Below are positions 17,758 to 29,100 of a stretch of 44,365 bases of DNA, piece after piece (within the stretch, counting starts at the first letter, position 1; each line of letters starts with the position of its first letter). The translations under genes and the position numbers were made by a program. The stretch lies in IMG/VR virus record IMGVR_UViG_3300030333_005697, positions 1 to 44,365 of that record. One strand, written 5' to 3'. This DNA comes from a virus. The notes under the pieces were generated by a model. It was not told the origin of the DNA and ran no database searches. It worked only from the letters and a program-made list of their open reading frames with translations.

Positions 17758-19571
17758 TGGCTAAATCTAATTTAGTCCCCCCATTTATAGAAGACTTATC
17801 AACTAGCAGGGCCATAAATGAGCTATACAGGCAAGTAAATAAGCTCCTAACCTCTATATCGCCTAATGCAGAAAACTACGATAAAGAGGCATTAGAGGGC
17901 TCTGTAAGGGCAATCTATGAGGGAGGAGATAATTACAGAATAGAAGGAAAGACTTCTAATGGCTGGGTAGGTATAGCTGCACAAAAAAAATTAAGAGAAA
18001 ATACTTATAGTAATATGCCTAGAATAATGAGTTCTGGAGCATTAAAGATATCTAATGATATATTCAGTGATGGACCTATAAATATAACTACGCAGAAAAA
18101 TTCAACTATTAATGGAAGTATTGTGCATCTTATTGGAGATAGTGGTATAAATTTAGACTCAGCAGGAGATATTGAACTGAATGCAGATGGTGGTAAAGTA
18201 ACTATTAAAGATGATACAGCTACTCATTTTTTATTTGATTGTAATGCTACAAGGATGAGAATACATGACGACACTAATGAAAGTGATTTATTTGAAATAT
18301 TAGTAGCTGCTAATGGAGTAACTACATTATCAACAAATGATAGTGATGGTGCTGTAGGTCATTTAACTTTCGCTCCTGATGGAAAAATAATTTGCAAATC
18401 TAACACTATAGAGTTAGGTCATTTTGATGCGTCTACTGATGCAACTCAATTTTTAATTGAGACAAGCCCAGATACTTATCAAAAATATGCTGCCTTTCAA
18501 GCTGAAGGTGGGGACCATTCTCAATTAAGGCTATATGAAGCAGGAGGAGATTCTGCTAACGATTATGTTCAGTTAAAATGCTTAGAACATGGAGAGACTA
18601 CTTTAACTACAGTTGATGCGGCAGCGGCAGCGGCTAATTTAACTATGACTATTGATGGAAATATTACACTAGATTCGGCAGACGAAATAGTTATTGACCA
18701 TACTAATAGATTTAAATTTAAAAAAGCTGGAACTGAATATGTGAAATTTGATGTTGATGGCTCTTCTCAATTTACTATGTTTGAACAAGGTGGCGCAAGT
18801 ACAGATGACTATTTTTTAGTAAATGTTGCTACTAATGGAGCAACTACTTTACAAACTGTAGATGCTGCAGGAGCTGATGCTGATTTAACATTATTTCCAG
18901 ATGGAGACCTTATATTAAAAGTAGGTAGTGGTGGAACTTTTATGAAAGAAGCAGCTTCAGCAGCTACTGATAAATTAGGATATGGGCAATTATGGGTAAA
19001 AAATGCAACACCTAATGAATTATACTTTACAAATGCTGCAGGAAATGATATACAGATAACATCAGGTAGTAGTATAGCAGGTGGTGGAGGAAGCGGAACA
19101 AGTAGATGGACTACCACAGCAGGTGGGTATAAGACTAATAACAATAGTGCATTAACTTATTATTTTCAATATTACCCTAACTATCACGTTTGGGCAAATT
19201 CAGATAGTTCTCCTACTTCAATATCTTACACAGATTCTTACGCTTATCAATTCTGTGCTCCTGCTGACGGAACACTTACTAATATTACAGTTACTTGTAG
19301 AGCATCAGATACAGGAGCTACAGACCCTTTAAAATTTTATGTATTTAAAGGTTCTCCCTCTAACGAAGCAACATCAGTAGGTTTAACTTTAATTGGAACG
19401 ACAGGAACTATAACACCTGTAGCAGCTAAACAAATGCATTTAAGCACAGATATATCTTCTAGCAATTCATTTAGTGCAGGAGATAAACTTTGGATTATGT
19501 TAAAAAAAGATTCAACAAGTGGTAATCAAGATTTATATTTTGCAGTAACAATTAGTGGAGAATATGATTAA
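17757..19571 (+). CDS. tail fibre / receptor-binding protein with internal repeats
   Basis: A 604-residue protein. Residues 1-80 form a charged helical head (LVPPFIEDLSTSRAINELYR) that probably attaches to the tail. Residues about 100-155 look like a beta-helix stalk. Then come three imperfect repeats of about 75-90 residues ending in TTLSTNDSDGAVGHLTFAPD (189-208), TTLTTVDAAAAAANLTMTID (281-300) and TTLQTVDAAGADADLTLFPD (363-382). A widely shared fibre segment follows (GYGQLWVKNATPNELYFTNA), then a Gly-rich hinge (about 441-447) and a C-terminal beta domain of about 155 residues, the likely receptor-binding head. The start overlaps the tail-hub stop. The 5' end has more GC-rich codons than the repeats. 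Confidence 0.85.
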   Translation: MAKSNLVPPFIEDLSTSRAINELYRQVNKLLTSISPNAENYDKEALEGSVRAIYEGGDNYRIEGKTSNGWVGIAAQKKLRENTYSNMPRIMSSGALKISNDIFSDGPINITTQKNSTINGSIVHLIGDSGINLDSAGDIELNADGGKVTIKDDTATHFLFDCNATRMRIHDDTNESDLFEILVAANGVTTLSTNDSDGAVGHLTFAPDGKIICKSNTIELGHFDASTDATQFLIETSPDTYQKYAAFQAEGGDHSQLRLYEAGGDSANDYVQLKCLEHGETTLTTVDAAAAAANLTMTIDGNITLDSADEIVIDHTNRFKFKKAGTEYVKFDVDGSSQFTMFEQGGASTDDYFLVNVATNGATTLQTVDAAGADADLTLFPDGDLILKVGSGGTFMKEAASAATDKLGYGQLWVKNATPNELYFTNAAGNDIQITSGSSIAGGGGSGTSRWTTTAGGYKTNNNSALTYYFQYYPNYHVWANSDSSPTSISYTDSYAYQFCAPADGTLTNITVTCRASDTGATDPLKFYVFKGSPSNEATSVGLTLIGTTGTITPVAAKQMHLSTDISSSNSFSAGDKLWIMLKKDSTSGNQDLYFAVTISGEYD

Positions 19572-19705
19572 TGGATAGAATAGATAAAACATCAGAAGAA
19601 GTTAGTCAAATAGTAAAAGATAGCAATGAAATGCCTGATGCAATTATATTAGGCATTGTAATAGATAAAATAAATGAAATAATTGATTGGATTAATTCTC
19701 AATAA
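19571..19705 (+). CDS. 44-aa acidic helical peptide after the tail fibre
   Basis: This short gene starts by TAATG overlap with the fibre stop. The product begins MDRIDKTSEEVSQIVKDSNE and ends DKINEIIDWINSQ: two acidic amphipathic helices separated by MPDAIILG. The overlap and the helical periodicity support a real gene. It could be a fibre chaperone, since such chaperones are often encoded directly downstream of fibres, but it is far shorter than known ones, so this is only a suggestion. Confidence 0.6.
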   Translation: MDRIDKTSEEVSQIVKDSNEMPDAIILGIVIDKINEIIDWINSQ

Positions 19706-19738
19706 TATGTATATTGGGACGATAAAAAAGGAGTTTTA

Positions 19739-20557
19739 ATGAGTAGTATGTTATCAAGATTTATCCGAAGACAGGGTAAAAATTTAAAAAAACATGGTCC
19801 TAAAATGCTAGGACTAGCTACATTAATACCAGGAAGTCCATTATCAGGTCTTTTTAGTGGACAATTAGCTAATATCGGTAAAGCCGCTACTGATGATTCT
19901 AAGGGGTGGAGTCCTTGGCGATACTTAGTAGGTGGTGATGTTACAGATGAAGAGGATAAAACAAAATGGGAACCTGGGGCATTAGGAAAATTTGGTAAGA
20001 ATTTTTTAGGAGCAGAAGATGACCAAGCTAATTTAGCTGGATTAGGCTTTGGATTACAAACATTAGGTACTATAGGTCAGTTTGGTTCTGGGTATGATAG
20101 AGGAACTGTAAATGTTTTAAACAGACAGTTAAATCCTCTTATACAAGCTCAAACAAGTATGCAAGATTTAGCTAAAGGGTATATGGACCCTAATAGTGCG
20201 ATGCATCAACAAATGCGTAGTGCTATACGAGGAGACGAATTAACTGCTATGAGCGATGTTATGGATAGAGCTGTAAGTCAATCAACAGGAACTTATGGAG
20301 ATGCTTCTCAAGGCAATATAAACATGAATGCTCTTTCTGATGCTGTAGCTAGAGGATTAGGACAGTATAGTGGTCAATTAGGCAAAGCTTATGATACAGG
20401 TGCAGGATTAATGACTCAATCTAGCAATTTAGCTAATGCTATAGCTCAAGCTAGAACTCAAAATATGTTAATGGCTCAGCAAAAAGCTCAAATGCCTTGG
20501 CAATATCTAGGGCAAACAGGATATGGATTAATGGAAAAAGCTTTAGCGGGTAAATAA
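19739..20557 (+). CDS. putative internal virion (ejection) protein
   Basis: A 272-residue protein with ribosome binding site AAGGAG. The basic N-terminus (residues 1-22) is followed by a hydrophobic, Gly-rich segment (LGLATLIPGSPLSGLFSG), further Gly-rich stretches (about 100-125), and a C-terminal helical half rich in A, Q and M (AQARTQNMLMAQQKAQMP). This composition is typical of small podoviral ejection proteins such as T7 gp14, which insert into the outer membrane at infection. It begins the run of five to six genes that ends with the 3055-aa giant. Function is inferred from composition and order. Confidence 0.55.
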   Translation: MSSMLSRFIRRQGKNLKKHGPKMLGLATLIPGSPLSGLFSGQLANIGKAATDDSKGWSPWRYLVGGDVTDEEDKTKWEPGALGKFGKNFLGAEDDQANLAGLGFGLQTLGTIGQFGSGYDRGTVNVLNRQLNPLIQAQTSMQDLAKGYMDPNSAMHQQMRSAIRGDELTAMSDVMDRAVSQSTGTYGDASQGNINMNALSDAVARGLGQYSGQLGKAYDTGAGLMTQSSNLANAIAQARTQNMLMAQQKAQMPWQYLGQTGYGLMEKALAGK

Positions 20558-21462
20558 TGGCAACTGAATCACCTATATTAAAAGCAGCTATAGAACAAGC
20601 TAATAAAGCTAATGTTGGAATGGGTGGCTTTACTGGTTTTGGAAACCAATCTTCTGACGAATCATTTGGAGTTCAAGATGCTTTAAGAATGCAAGGAATT
20701 GGAACGACTCCATCTGAGGTTTTAGCTAATAATATGATGGAAGCTGAAATCAATAAAACTAATATGATGAATCAAGCTGCGCAAACAGGTGGTTTATTTG
20801 GAGCAATATTTGATACTCCTAAAGCAGAAACAGGATTTACTGTAGGAATGCCTAGATTAGATGCTACTGATAAAGCATTTACTGATTTTAATAGAAGTTT
20901 TAATAGAAAGTGGTATCAAACAAAAGGTATACGATTTGACTCATATGATGACTTTTTAAATACAGCAGCAGAACAAGGTTTTGGACTTCCAAAAGCTTTA
21001 GAAGAAGGTAGTATGGAAGTAGTTTTTGATAGTGATAAAAATACTTATATGTTACAACCTAGGAAAATGGAAGGTGATGCTACAGGAAGTTATAAAGGTA
21101 AGATAAATTTAAAAATAATTCACGATGCTAAGCCTGAGGATGAAGGGGGTTTAAGTAATGAGGCTTTTAACAAAAGATATAAAAAAGATAAATCTAATTT
21201 TATAAATAGTCGTGAATATGAATATCTTTCTGATTATTTACCAACATTAGAAGGAGGTACTTATCAGAAAAGAAGATTTTATGAAAGACCAGGTTATGGA
21301 TTAGGTGATGACTATGAGTATACAGGAGAAGATTTATCAGGAGTTAAAAATTGGGATAGAAGTGTTGTTGAAGAGGCAACAGGTCCACCAGCAATACCTA
21401 ATCCTAAAATTATTAAAGGACCAACTGGACCTATAAATTTAACCCCAGATACATTTGCATAA
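20557..21462 (+). CDS. hypothetical virion protein in the ejection cluster
   Basis: A 301-residue protein translated from a TAATG overlap. The N-terminal half has helices rich in A, N, M and Q (AIEQANKANVGMGGFTGFGN; NNMMEAEINKTNMMNQAAQT) and a Gly/Phe segment (GLFGAIFDTP). The C-terminal half is charged and rich in tyrosine and lysine, and ends in a Pro-rich tail (GPPAIPNPKIIKGPTGPINL). No transmembrane helix or enzymatic motif. An internal virion or ejection role is inferred from its neighbours. A short AT-rich gap (21463-21492) with ribosome binding site AGGAGA leads to the next gene. Confidence 0.5.
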   Translation: MATESPILKAAIEQANKANVGMGGFTGFGNQSSDESFGVQDALRMQGIGTTPSEVLANNMMEAEINKTNMMNQAAQTGGLFGAIFDTPKAETGFTVGMPRLDATDKAFTDFNRSFNRKWYQTKGIRFDSYDDFLNTAAEQGFGLPKALEEGSMEVVFDSDKNTYMLQPRKMEGDATGSYKGKINLKIIHDAKPEDEGGLSNEAFNKRYKKDKSNFINSREYEYLSDYLPTLEGGTYQKRRFYERPGYGLGDDYEYTGEDLSGVKNWDRSVVEEATGPPAIPNPKIIKGPTGPINLTPDTFA

Positions 21463-21492
21463 TTTAATGAAAAATTTTAAACAGGAGATATT

Positions 21493-22704
21493 ATGGCGAT
21501 AGGTGGTGTACCTACATTAGGAGATATAGATTGGAGAGGGCGAGCTCAGGAGTTAAAGCAAAGAAGGTCAACTGAGTTTGCTAATAGCTTTTTTAATGAG
21601 TTACAAAGCGAATTAATGGCATTTAAGCCTACTCTAACATGGGATGCTAGTAACCAAAAACTTATTTTTAAACCAGCGTTTGATGGACAAAGTTATAAAC
21701 AGCTTTTAAATGAAAATCAACTTTGGAATAAATATAATGCTGCAGCAAAAGCTGCAAATGTTCCTGTTGATATTAATTTCTTTAAAACACAAGTAGTTCC
21801 TTTTTATAAAACAAATTCTATTGAAGGTTTTAAACGTCAGATTGCTACATTAAAAAATCAGGGCATACCCAATGAGACATTCCATCAGTTATATAAAGAA
21901 GACCCTCAGTTTAAATCTTTTATACAAGCTTCTGCAGGTACAGGTGATGAAGTAATGAATCAAATTATATCTGAAGTAACTCCTAAAATTCAAATAGATG
22001 CAGGCCCTTTGGGATTAGCTATGACAGCTGCTGGTACAGGTGCTTTAGGTTACGGTGGTTATAAACTAGCGCCTAAACTTGTTCCTGAAGGATGGAAAGG
22101 TGCCGCTAGAGGAATTGGTGGATTTGGAGCAGCTACTTTAGCTGCTGGTATGTTAGGTGAAAAAGTAGGGCTTTCTCCTCAACAACAAAAACTAGTAGAT
22201 TATGGCCTTGCTGGAGCATTTGCAACAGCTCCTTTAGTAAGTTATGCAAGTCCTAAGTTAAAAGGTAGGCTTATAAATAATTTAATAGGTTATGAAAAAG
22301 GAGATTTAACTCTTAGTAAAGCAAGAAACTATAAATCAGATTTAGTAAAAAAAGCTAATGCTTTAGGCATTAAAGATGCAAAGAAAATGAAGATAGGAAA
22401 CCTTCAAACTTCTATTACTGATAAAGTTGGCGAACAAAGTCTTACTCAAACTAGAAAACAATTAAAAGAAGCTAATATAAAAACTAGCTATAAAAAACCT
22501 TCTGCTAAAATAACAGTGCCTAAATTTAAAGCTCCTAAAATCCCTGGTTGGAGAGGAACACTAGTAAGTGCTGCTCTTCCTTTTCTAGCTGAATACTTTA
22601 TGGGTGGAGATTCTGCTCCTAAAGCAGAAGTTCAAATGCCTGGTGAAGATATTGATGCAAGTCCACAATATAGCCCAAGTGATTATGTGAGTGTATATGA
22701 TTAA
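21493..22704 (+). CDS. putative membrane-active ejection protein
   Basis: A 403-residue protein. The N-terminal about 160 residues are soluble and charged. Residues about 170-250 hold two or three hydrophobic, Gly/Ala-rich segments (GPLGLAMTAAGTGALGYGGY; GIGGFGAATLAAGMLGEKVG; GLAGAFATAPLVSYA) that could enter a membrane. Another lies near the C-terminus (WRGTLVSAALPFLAEYFMGG), followed by an acidic Pro/Ser/Tyr tail. A lysine-rich linker (about 265-345) lies between. This combination in an AT-rich podovirus late block points to an injected, pore-forming virion protein. No known family is recognised. Confidence 0.55.
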   Translation: MAIGGVPTLGDIDWRGRAQELKQRRSTEFANSFFNELQSELMAFKPTLTWDASNQKLIFKPAFDGQSYKQLLNENQLWNKYNAAAKAANVPVDINFFKTQVVPFYKTNSIEGFKRQIATLKNQGIPNETFHQLYKEDPQFKSFIQASAGTGDEVMNQIISEVTPKIQIDAGPLGLAMTAAGTGALGYGGYKLAPKLVPEGWKGAARGIGGFGAATLAAGMLGEKVGLSPQQQKLVDYGLAGAFATAPLVSYASPKLKGRLINNLIGYEKGDLTLSKARNYKSDLVKKANALGIKDAKKMKIGNLQTSITDKVGEQSLTQTRKQLKEANIKTSYKKPSAKITVPKFKAPKIPGWRGTLVSAALPFLAEYFMGGDSAPKAEVQMPGEDIDASPQYSPSDYVSVYD

Positions 22705-23146
22705 TAACATAACAAATGAAATAACTGAAGCAAGACCTTATTGGCAAAATATTAGTTTAAAATATAATATGTGGAAAAGGTATCCTGCAGGCAATGAGTT
22801 TCTATTTGGTGGAGGTGGTGGAAGTAACCCTAATGTAGTTCCTATAGGGCTTGGAAAAGGTATACGGCCTACAAGTAAAACTCAATATGTAGCATCTAAA
22901 GTTCCGATGGGTGTAATAAAAGCAGAATTAGGAAATCAAGCGGCTAATTTAGCACTTACAGGTGAATTTGGTCCTAGTCTACCTGAAGGTTTATTGGGTT
23001 TTATAGATTATTTTAACCCTTTAACAGGAGGTCAAATTAATCCAATTAATCAAGCATATACTACTGAGCAACCTATAATGGGTGGAGAAGAAAATGATTG
23101 GGGAACTAATTGGGATATAACTCCAAGCAATGAAGCATCTTGGTAA
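22697..23146 (+). CDS. hypothetical protein upstream of the giant virion protein
   Basis: A 149-residue protein whose start overlaps the end of the preceding gene by eight bases. A GTG six bases upstream (22691) is an alternative start, and neither has a clear ribosome binding site. The protein is rich in G, N and P with aromatic residues (FLFGGGGGSNPNVVPIGLGK), contains MGVIKAELGNQAANLALTGE, and ends in an acidic W/N/E-rich tail (ENDWGTNWDITPSNEASW). It may be a small virion or assembly protein tied to the neighbouring ejection proteins. No domain recognised. Confidence 0.5.
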   Translation: MINNITNEITEARPYWQNISLKYNMWKRYPAGNEFLFGGGGGSNPNVVPIGLGKGIRPTSKTQYVASKVPMGVIKAELGNQAANLALTGEFGPSLPEGLLGFIDYFNPLTGGQINPINQAYTTEQPIMGGEENDWGTNWDITPSNEASW

Positions 23147-23159
23147 TAAATAATTAAAA

Positions 23160-26100
23160 ATGTCAGAAAGTCCTTATCAAATATCGCATGCGTTAGGACA
23201 ACAAATAGATTCAGAACCTCAGTTTCAACCAATATTTGATGCTCAACAAACGCAAAATTTAATCCATAGATATGGAGAGATGCCTACTATATTCTCGCCA
23301 GAAGAATTAGAAGAAGTACAAAGACACGCATATCATCATAATATTCCAATGTATACAGGAGAATTTACCTTTGGTGAAGCTATTAAGCAATTTGGTCAAG
23401 GAGTATTTTCAGGATTTACTACATTTAATGTAGGTAAAGCACCTGATAATGAATACGAAGCAATAGCTAGAAGTATAGGTCATTTAGTTGGTTTTGCTCC
23501 TGGTATGGTAGCTAAACCTTTAACTAAGGTAAAAGCATTATCTGGATGGGCTCAAAAATTAGCTAGCGTTAAATCTGCTCCAATGTGGGCAGCTGAAAAG
23601 ATAAGAAAAAAAGCTGTTGATATTGCTGGACCTGCAATGAAAACTGCAGCAGAAGGTAAAGCTGGTGCTGTTAGCACTGTTGGTAAATTTTTAACAGGAA
23701 AGAAAGTATCGCATACATTAGAAGGTGCTTTTGACCTTGGTGTAGCTAGTGGTATATCTGCATGGCAAGGTGGTATAAATGAGATATTAAATGCAACATT
23801 TCATGGAGCTGCTGCTGGAGCTGTGTTTAGAAGTTTAGGAAACTATGTTAATTTAGGAGATGAAAAAGCAACTAAGTTAACAAGAGCATTAGCAGGTTCT
23901 TTGTATACAGGATTACAAGCAGAACATAGAGGAGCTACTACTCCAGAATTAGTATACGAATATTTATTAGGTGGATTCTTTGGTTATGGTGAGGCTCCTT
24001 ATTATAAAGCAGGTGCTCGAAAGTTTATGAAAGATTATTATAAGAAAAAAGGACCTAATGCAGAATTAGATATTACTACTAGCCCAGAGTTAATGGGAGA
24101 AAAATGGACTAAACTTGATAAGCTAGAACAAAAAGAAGTTAGAAAAATAATTAAAGAAGAAGTGTTAGGTGGTGGAGAAGTTGATGATAGATTAAAAATG
24201 GGTATGGATTTAATTCAAAGATTAGGGTATACCGATAAATATGGAAGAGTTACTAAAGAATCATGGGAAAAATTAAGAGAAACTTTAAGAGAAAAACCTT
24301 TTGAAGGATTAGAGGTTACTCCTGAAGGAACTCCAGTTAAACCTGCAGAGCAAAGACTTGTTAAGAAAATATCTGATTTAAATCTAAAGCTACAAAAAGA
24401 TAAAGGTAGACTTGCTAAGATTAAATCTGAGATGGATATAGAAGATACTCTCTTAAAAGAAACAGGAAAAAAGAATGAAGCTCTTTATGCTGTTTATGAA
24501 AAACAATCTGAAAGATTAACTGAGGATATAGCTAGAAACCAAAGCACTTTAGATAAACTCACTAAAAATATTGATGATAAAGCTATTATATCAGAAGGAA
24601 CTAAAAATGTAGATTCAGATATGGACCCTGGTGATAAGACTACTATTGTAAGAGTAGGAAAACCTGCTGAGCGATTTACCGATGCTCATTTAAAAGATTT
24701 ATACGATATAGATGTAGACCCTCAAACTAAATCTGATTTAAAATTAGTTATTGCTAAAAAAGTTGATGATGCTATTCAAAAAGAATCTAAGCCTCAAAGT
24801 GGAAAAACTCCTGATATTGATAGATTAGCAGAAGGTTTACAGAAAGATTTAGAAGTCTCTATTAGTCCTGAAGCAAGAGGGGAATTAAAGCAATTAATTA
24901 CTCGTACTAACAAAGGTATTCCTCAAAGATATATGAGGATTACATACGAGCCTGAAATAAAGCCTGATGAATTTCAAACAGGAAGAGACGAAAAGATAGT
25001 ATTTCAACCTATGTATTTAGATAGACCTATAACTAAAGCAGGCAATGTAAAAGACAATATAGAGCCTTTAAAAGTATTTGAAGATATTTATCTAAAAGAA
25101 AGCGGTGGTCAAATAGATAGTAAATGGGGTACTTTTGTACACCTTGACCATATGTCAATGAAGAATTTATCAGGACAATGGAAAGATTATACTTTGTCTG
25201 AAGTAAGAAAAAATAATCCCAAAGAATATAGAAAAGCTTTAGAGACAATAATTAAAAGCATGAATAGCAAGGATATAGGAATGTATCTTTTTGGAGGTCG
25301 TGGAGATGCAGATAAATTATTCTTTTTAAAGTATCATCCTAAAACAAATGCTAAAGAGGGTAATAGCTTTTTTAGGGCAAGTAAAATGGAATTTACCCCT
25401 GAATATAAAGCTGCTTATAAAATGTTTAGGAAGCAGTTCCCTAAGATACCCGAAAAAACGCTAAAAAAGATGTTTAAAGACGCTATTAAGTCAAATATAC
25501 TATATGATATGGGTGTGCAAGGATACAGCCTTACAAGGGCAAATTTCGACAAAATGTGGAAGTCTACTGAAAAAGGTGAATTTATAGGCAATGCTTTAGA
25601 ATATAATAAACGATTGCAAATACCTATTACTCCAGCTTGGCCAGGTAGTAAGACCTTAGCTGATAAAGTATTCAAAAATGACAAAGGGTATATGGAAGGT
25701 AAAGAAGGATTTAACTATGCTTTAGTAAAAGATGTAGATTTACCTCCTGCTCATAAAGAAAAGTTATTTAATCTATTAGCTGAGCAATATGTAGAAGGTA
25801 CAGATGGGTCTGTTATTGGCAGAAGAGATGTAATAAACTTTAATAATGAAGATGCGGGTAACCCTAAATCAGGTCAGAATAAAGCTTTTATTATTAGTCC
25901 TGATGCAGAGCATGGTGCTTTATTAGGTAAATTTATGTTCCATAAAGCAAGTCCTGAACTTAGTAGTTTAATGGAAAAAGCTAATATGCACTATCTTATT
26001 CATAATTCATCTGCTAAACAAAGAGGTACTAGGGAAGTTGGTACTTATACAATTACTCCTAAAGGAGAATTAAAGATTGATGCGCCTACATATACTCTTG

Positions 26101-29100
26101 ACCCCTCTCATATAAAATATAGTTATTCTGTAAAACAAAGTGCAGAAATGTATGAAGTTCCTCAAAGTATTCCTAAACAGTGGTTTTCTAACTTAAACAG
26201 TAAGGTTGCTTTTGCTCCTGTACACAAAGATATTATTAAAGATGTATTTAGTGAGACAATATCTAAATCTTATGAAGGTAATGCTGATTTTAATTTTGAA
26301 TTAGCTAGTTATTTAAAAGACCCTACTCCAGCTAAGTTAAATAGAATAATAAAGAATTTAGAGCAAGTAGGTGTACCAAATTTATTGGAAGCTATAAATA
26401 GTAATGAAGGAACTAAATTTGCTGATGCAGCTTATGAAAAGTTATTAAAGCTAAACAAAGAGATAGCTATTGAAGATGCAAGGGAAAATGGAATTAAAGA
26501 AAGTAGATTAAATGAATATCTCCAAGAAATAGATGACTTTAACTCTGTTACAAACAGAATGTTGCAAAGAGCTCATAAAGTTGCAAAAGGTAAGGATTTA
26601 AAAGCTGCAAGTATATATGCTCATAAATGGATTAGGAATTACAGATTAAATGTAATGAAAAATTATGTTATGAAAAAAGTAGCTAGCCCTAAAATAGGGA
26701 ATTCTGCAGCTGCTAGAATGAGACCTTATGATAAAGCATTAAAAATGGACTTAGGAAATACAAATCCTTTTTTAAAGCTATTAAATAAAAGAGATGATAT
26801 TTTCTTTTTAGATAATGATTATAGGCATATGCCTTTAAAAACTCATTTGGGCGGTAAATGGAAAAACACTACGTTAGGAGAATTGTGGGATGCTGTTCAA
26901 GACCCTATTGCAAAAAAACAATTTAAAGGAAGAGAATCTGAAGTAGAAGAAATATTTAGAGCTATGGTTGTTAGAGTTCCTATGGATTCTATATCTGGAG
27001 CCCATGCATTAAAATTTAGAGGTTTTACAGGTATAAATGGGCATGGGGTATTAATTCATCCTAGAGCTATGAGAGCGTTAGGTGGAGCTGACCTTGATGG
27101 AGATGAAGCATTTGTATACTTTGGTGGTAAAGATGCTAGAAATCAAGGTGCTGGAATGAAAAAAGAATGGAAGGATGCATTTGAAGCTAACAAAGAAGAG
27201 TATGTTGCTTATGTATCTAAAGACCCTACATTTAAAACTAAAAAAGGCGAACCTGGTTATGATTATTTATCAGTTGATAAGTATAATAAATTAAGTGATA
27301 GTAAGAAAAAACAGTATGTTAAATTTATTCCTGACCCTAAAGTTGGCTTTGCTAATAGACCTGATGGCAAATATCCTGAAGATATGACTATGGAAAAACT
27401 CCTAACTAAGGAAGCAGATGCTAATGTTAGGCTTGCTAAAACATCTAAAATAGCTATGTATTCTCCTAGTGTTCGATTAGATGTGTCAGAGAATGTTGTG
27501 AATAGTAGGCAGTTAATGGGAGGAGTCGTATCTATGACTCAAACTATGAAAAATGCCCATGATTTAATTGCAAATAAAAAGAACGGTATTGACAAAATTG
27601 AATTTATTGTAGAAGAAGGAAAAAATAAAGAACCTGTTGATTATATAGTAGAAGTTAAAGCTAGAACAGAAAAAGAATGGAATGATTACTCAAGAAGATT
27701 ATCAGCATCTATGACAGCCTTTACAGCAGACCCTATGGATACAGGAGGTACTAGGTCATATGACTTTTACTTTAAAGAATTACATGATTCGTATTTTAGT
27801 ATTAATTCTGTAAGAAGAAAACCTAAGGATAAAAAACATTTTAAAGCTTTAGACATAAAAGATATGGATTCGTTCTATAATCATTTTAATAAAGTTCAAT
27901 CTGATAAAGTGGCTCATATTTATAAACTAAAAAATGGATTATTAAAAAGTGTTATGGATATGAACCAAGCTTTATTTGGTAAAAATTATGAGCAAGGTAG
28001 AGTATGGAATGAAAAAGAAATAAGAGATAGATTAGATTTCTTAGAAAAAATGGACCCTGAATTACTTACTAATATATCAGCTCAACAAGGAAAATTATTA
28101 TCAGAAGCTCCAAAATGGACTGATGATATTTTTAATAAAATTAGTAAAGAGAAAGTAATAGACTTATATAAAGAAATGAATGTAATGGCTAAAGAAAATA
28201 AGTTTTTAGCAGGAATAATGGGTAGGTCAAGCTTTACTATACCTGAAAGTCAGTATGTTTTAAAAGTATTAGAAAACAATCTTCATGACCCTGTTTATAG
28301 AGAAGCTCTTGCTTTAGATAGTAATATATCTAGATTTGAAAGCTTGTTTGTAAATAAAGACGGTAAACCTAATAGACTAAAGTATAGACGACATGAAAAT
28401 GAAAGTCCTCAAGAATTTGTAAATAACATAAGAAATTTAACAGATGTAGAAAAATCTAGAGTATTAGACGATGTTTATCATAAAGCTCAAGATTATATGG
28501 TAAATGATATTCACGATATGGTTACTTTAAAAAGAATTGTAGAATTGTATAGCAAAAATAAAGAAAGTTTAACCCCTAAAAGAATACGGGAAATCTTTGA
28601 TGAAGTTGAAATTACAAAAAGAAGTCATTCTCAAATGAAAAAGGATAGGAATGATACAACTAGTTTCTATGAAATACGAAAGAATATGACTGAAAAAGAA
28701 CGTGCGTATTATGATTCGATAAAGAAAAAGGATAAGGAAATAACTGATAAAGAAAGAGCTTTTTTAGAAGCAAAAGAAAAACGTACAAAAGATATTAGTG
28801 CTGAATTAGACCAAGTTCAAATTGATAAAAAGATTAGAGCTTACAAAGAAACTTTATCTCCTGTAGAAAAAGATTTATATGACTATTTAATGTTAGGAAC
28901 TTATAACAGAAATGAAATGGCTCAAAAAGGTGCGGTAGATTTAGACAATCCTGAAATTAAAGCAGAATTTATTAAAAAGGGAGCTCGAACAAGTTTAACT
29001 CAAGTTGGATGGAATTCAAAATCTGTTAGTGTTAGAAATATTGATAAATTCATTAAAGACTATATGGATATATCAGCTAAAACATTCCAAGAAAACAAAA

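Noticed and set aside
18809-19144. 111-codon minus-strand frame inside the tail fibre gene
   Set aside because: Its composition (long runs of L, P, V and A) mirrors the antisense of Gly/Ala/Asp-rich repeats, and it opposes the direction of all late genes.
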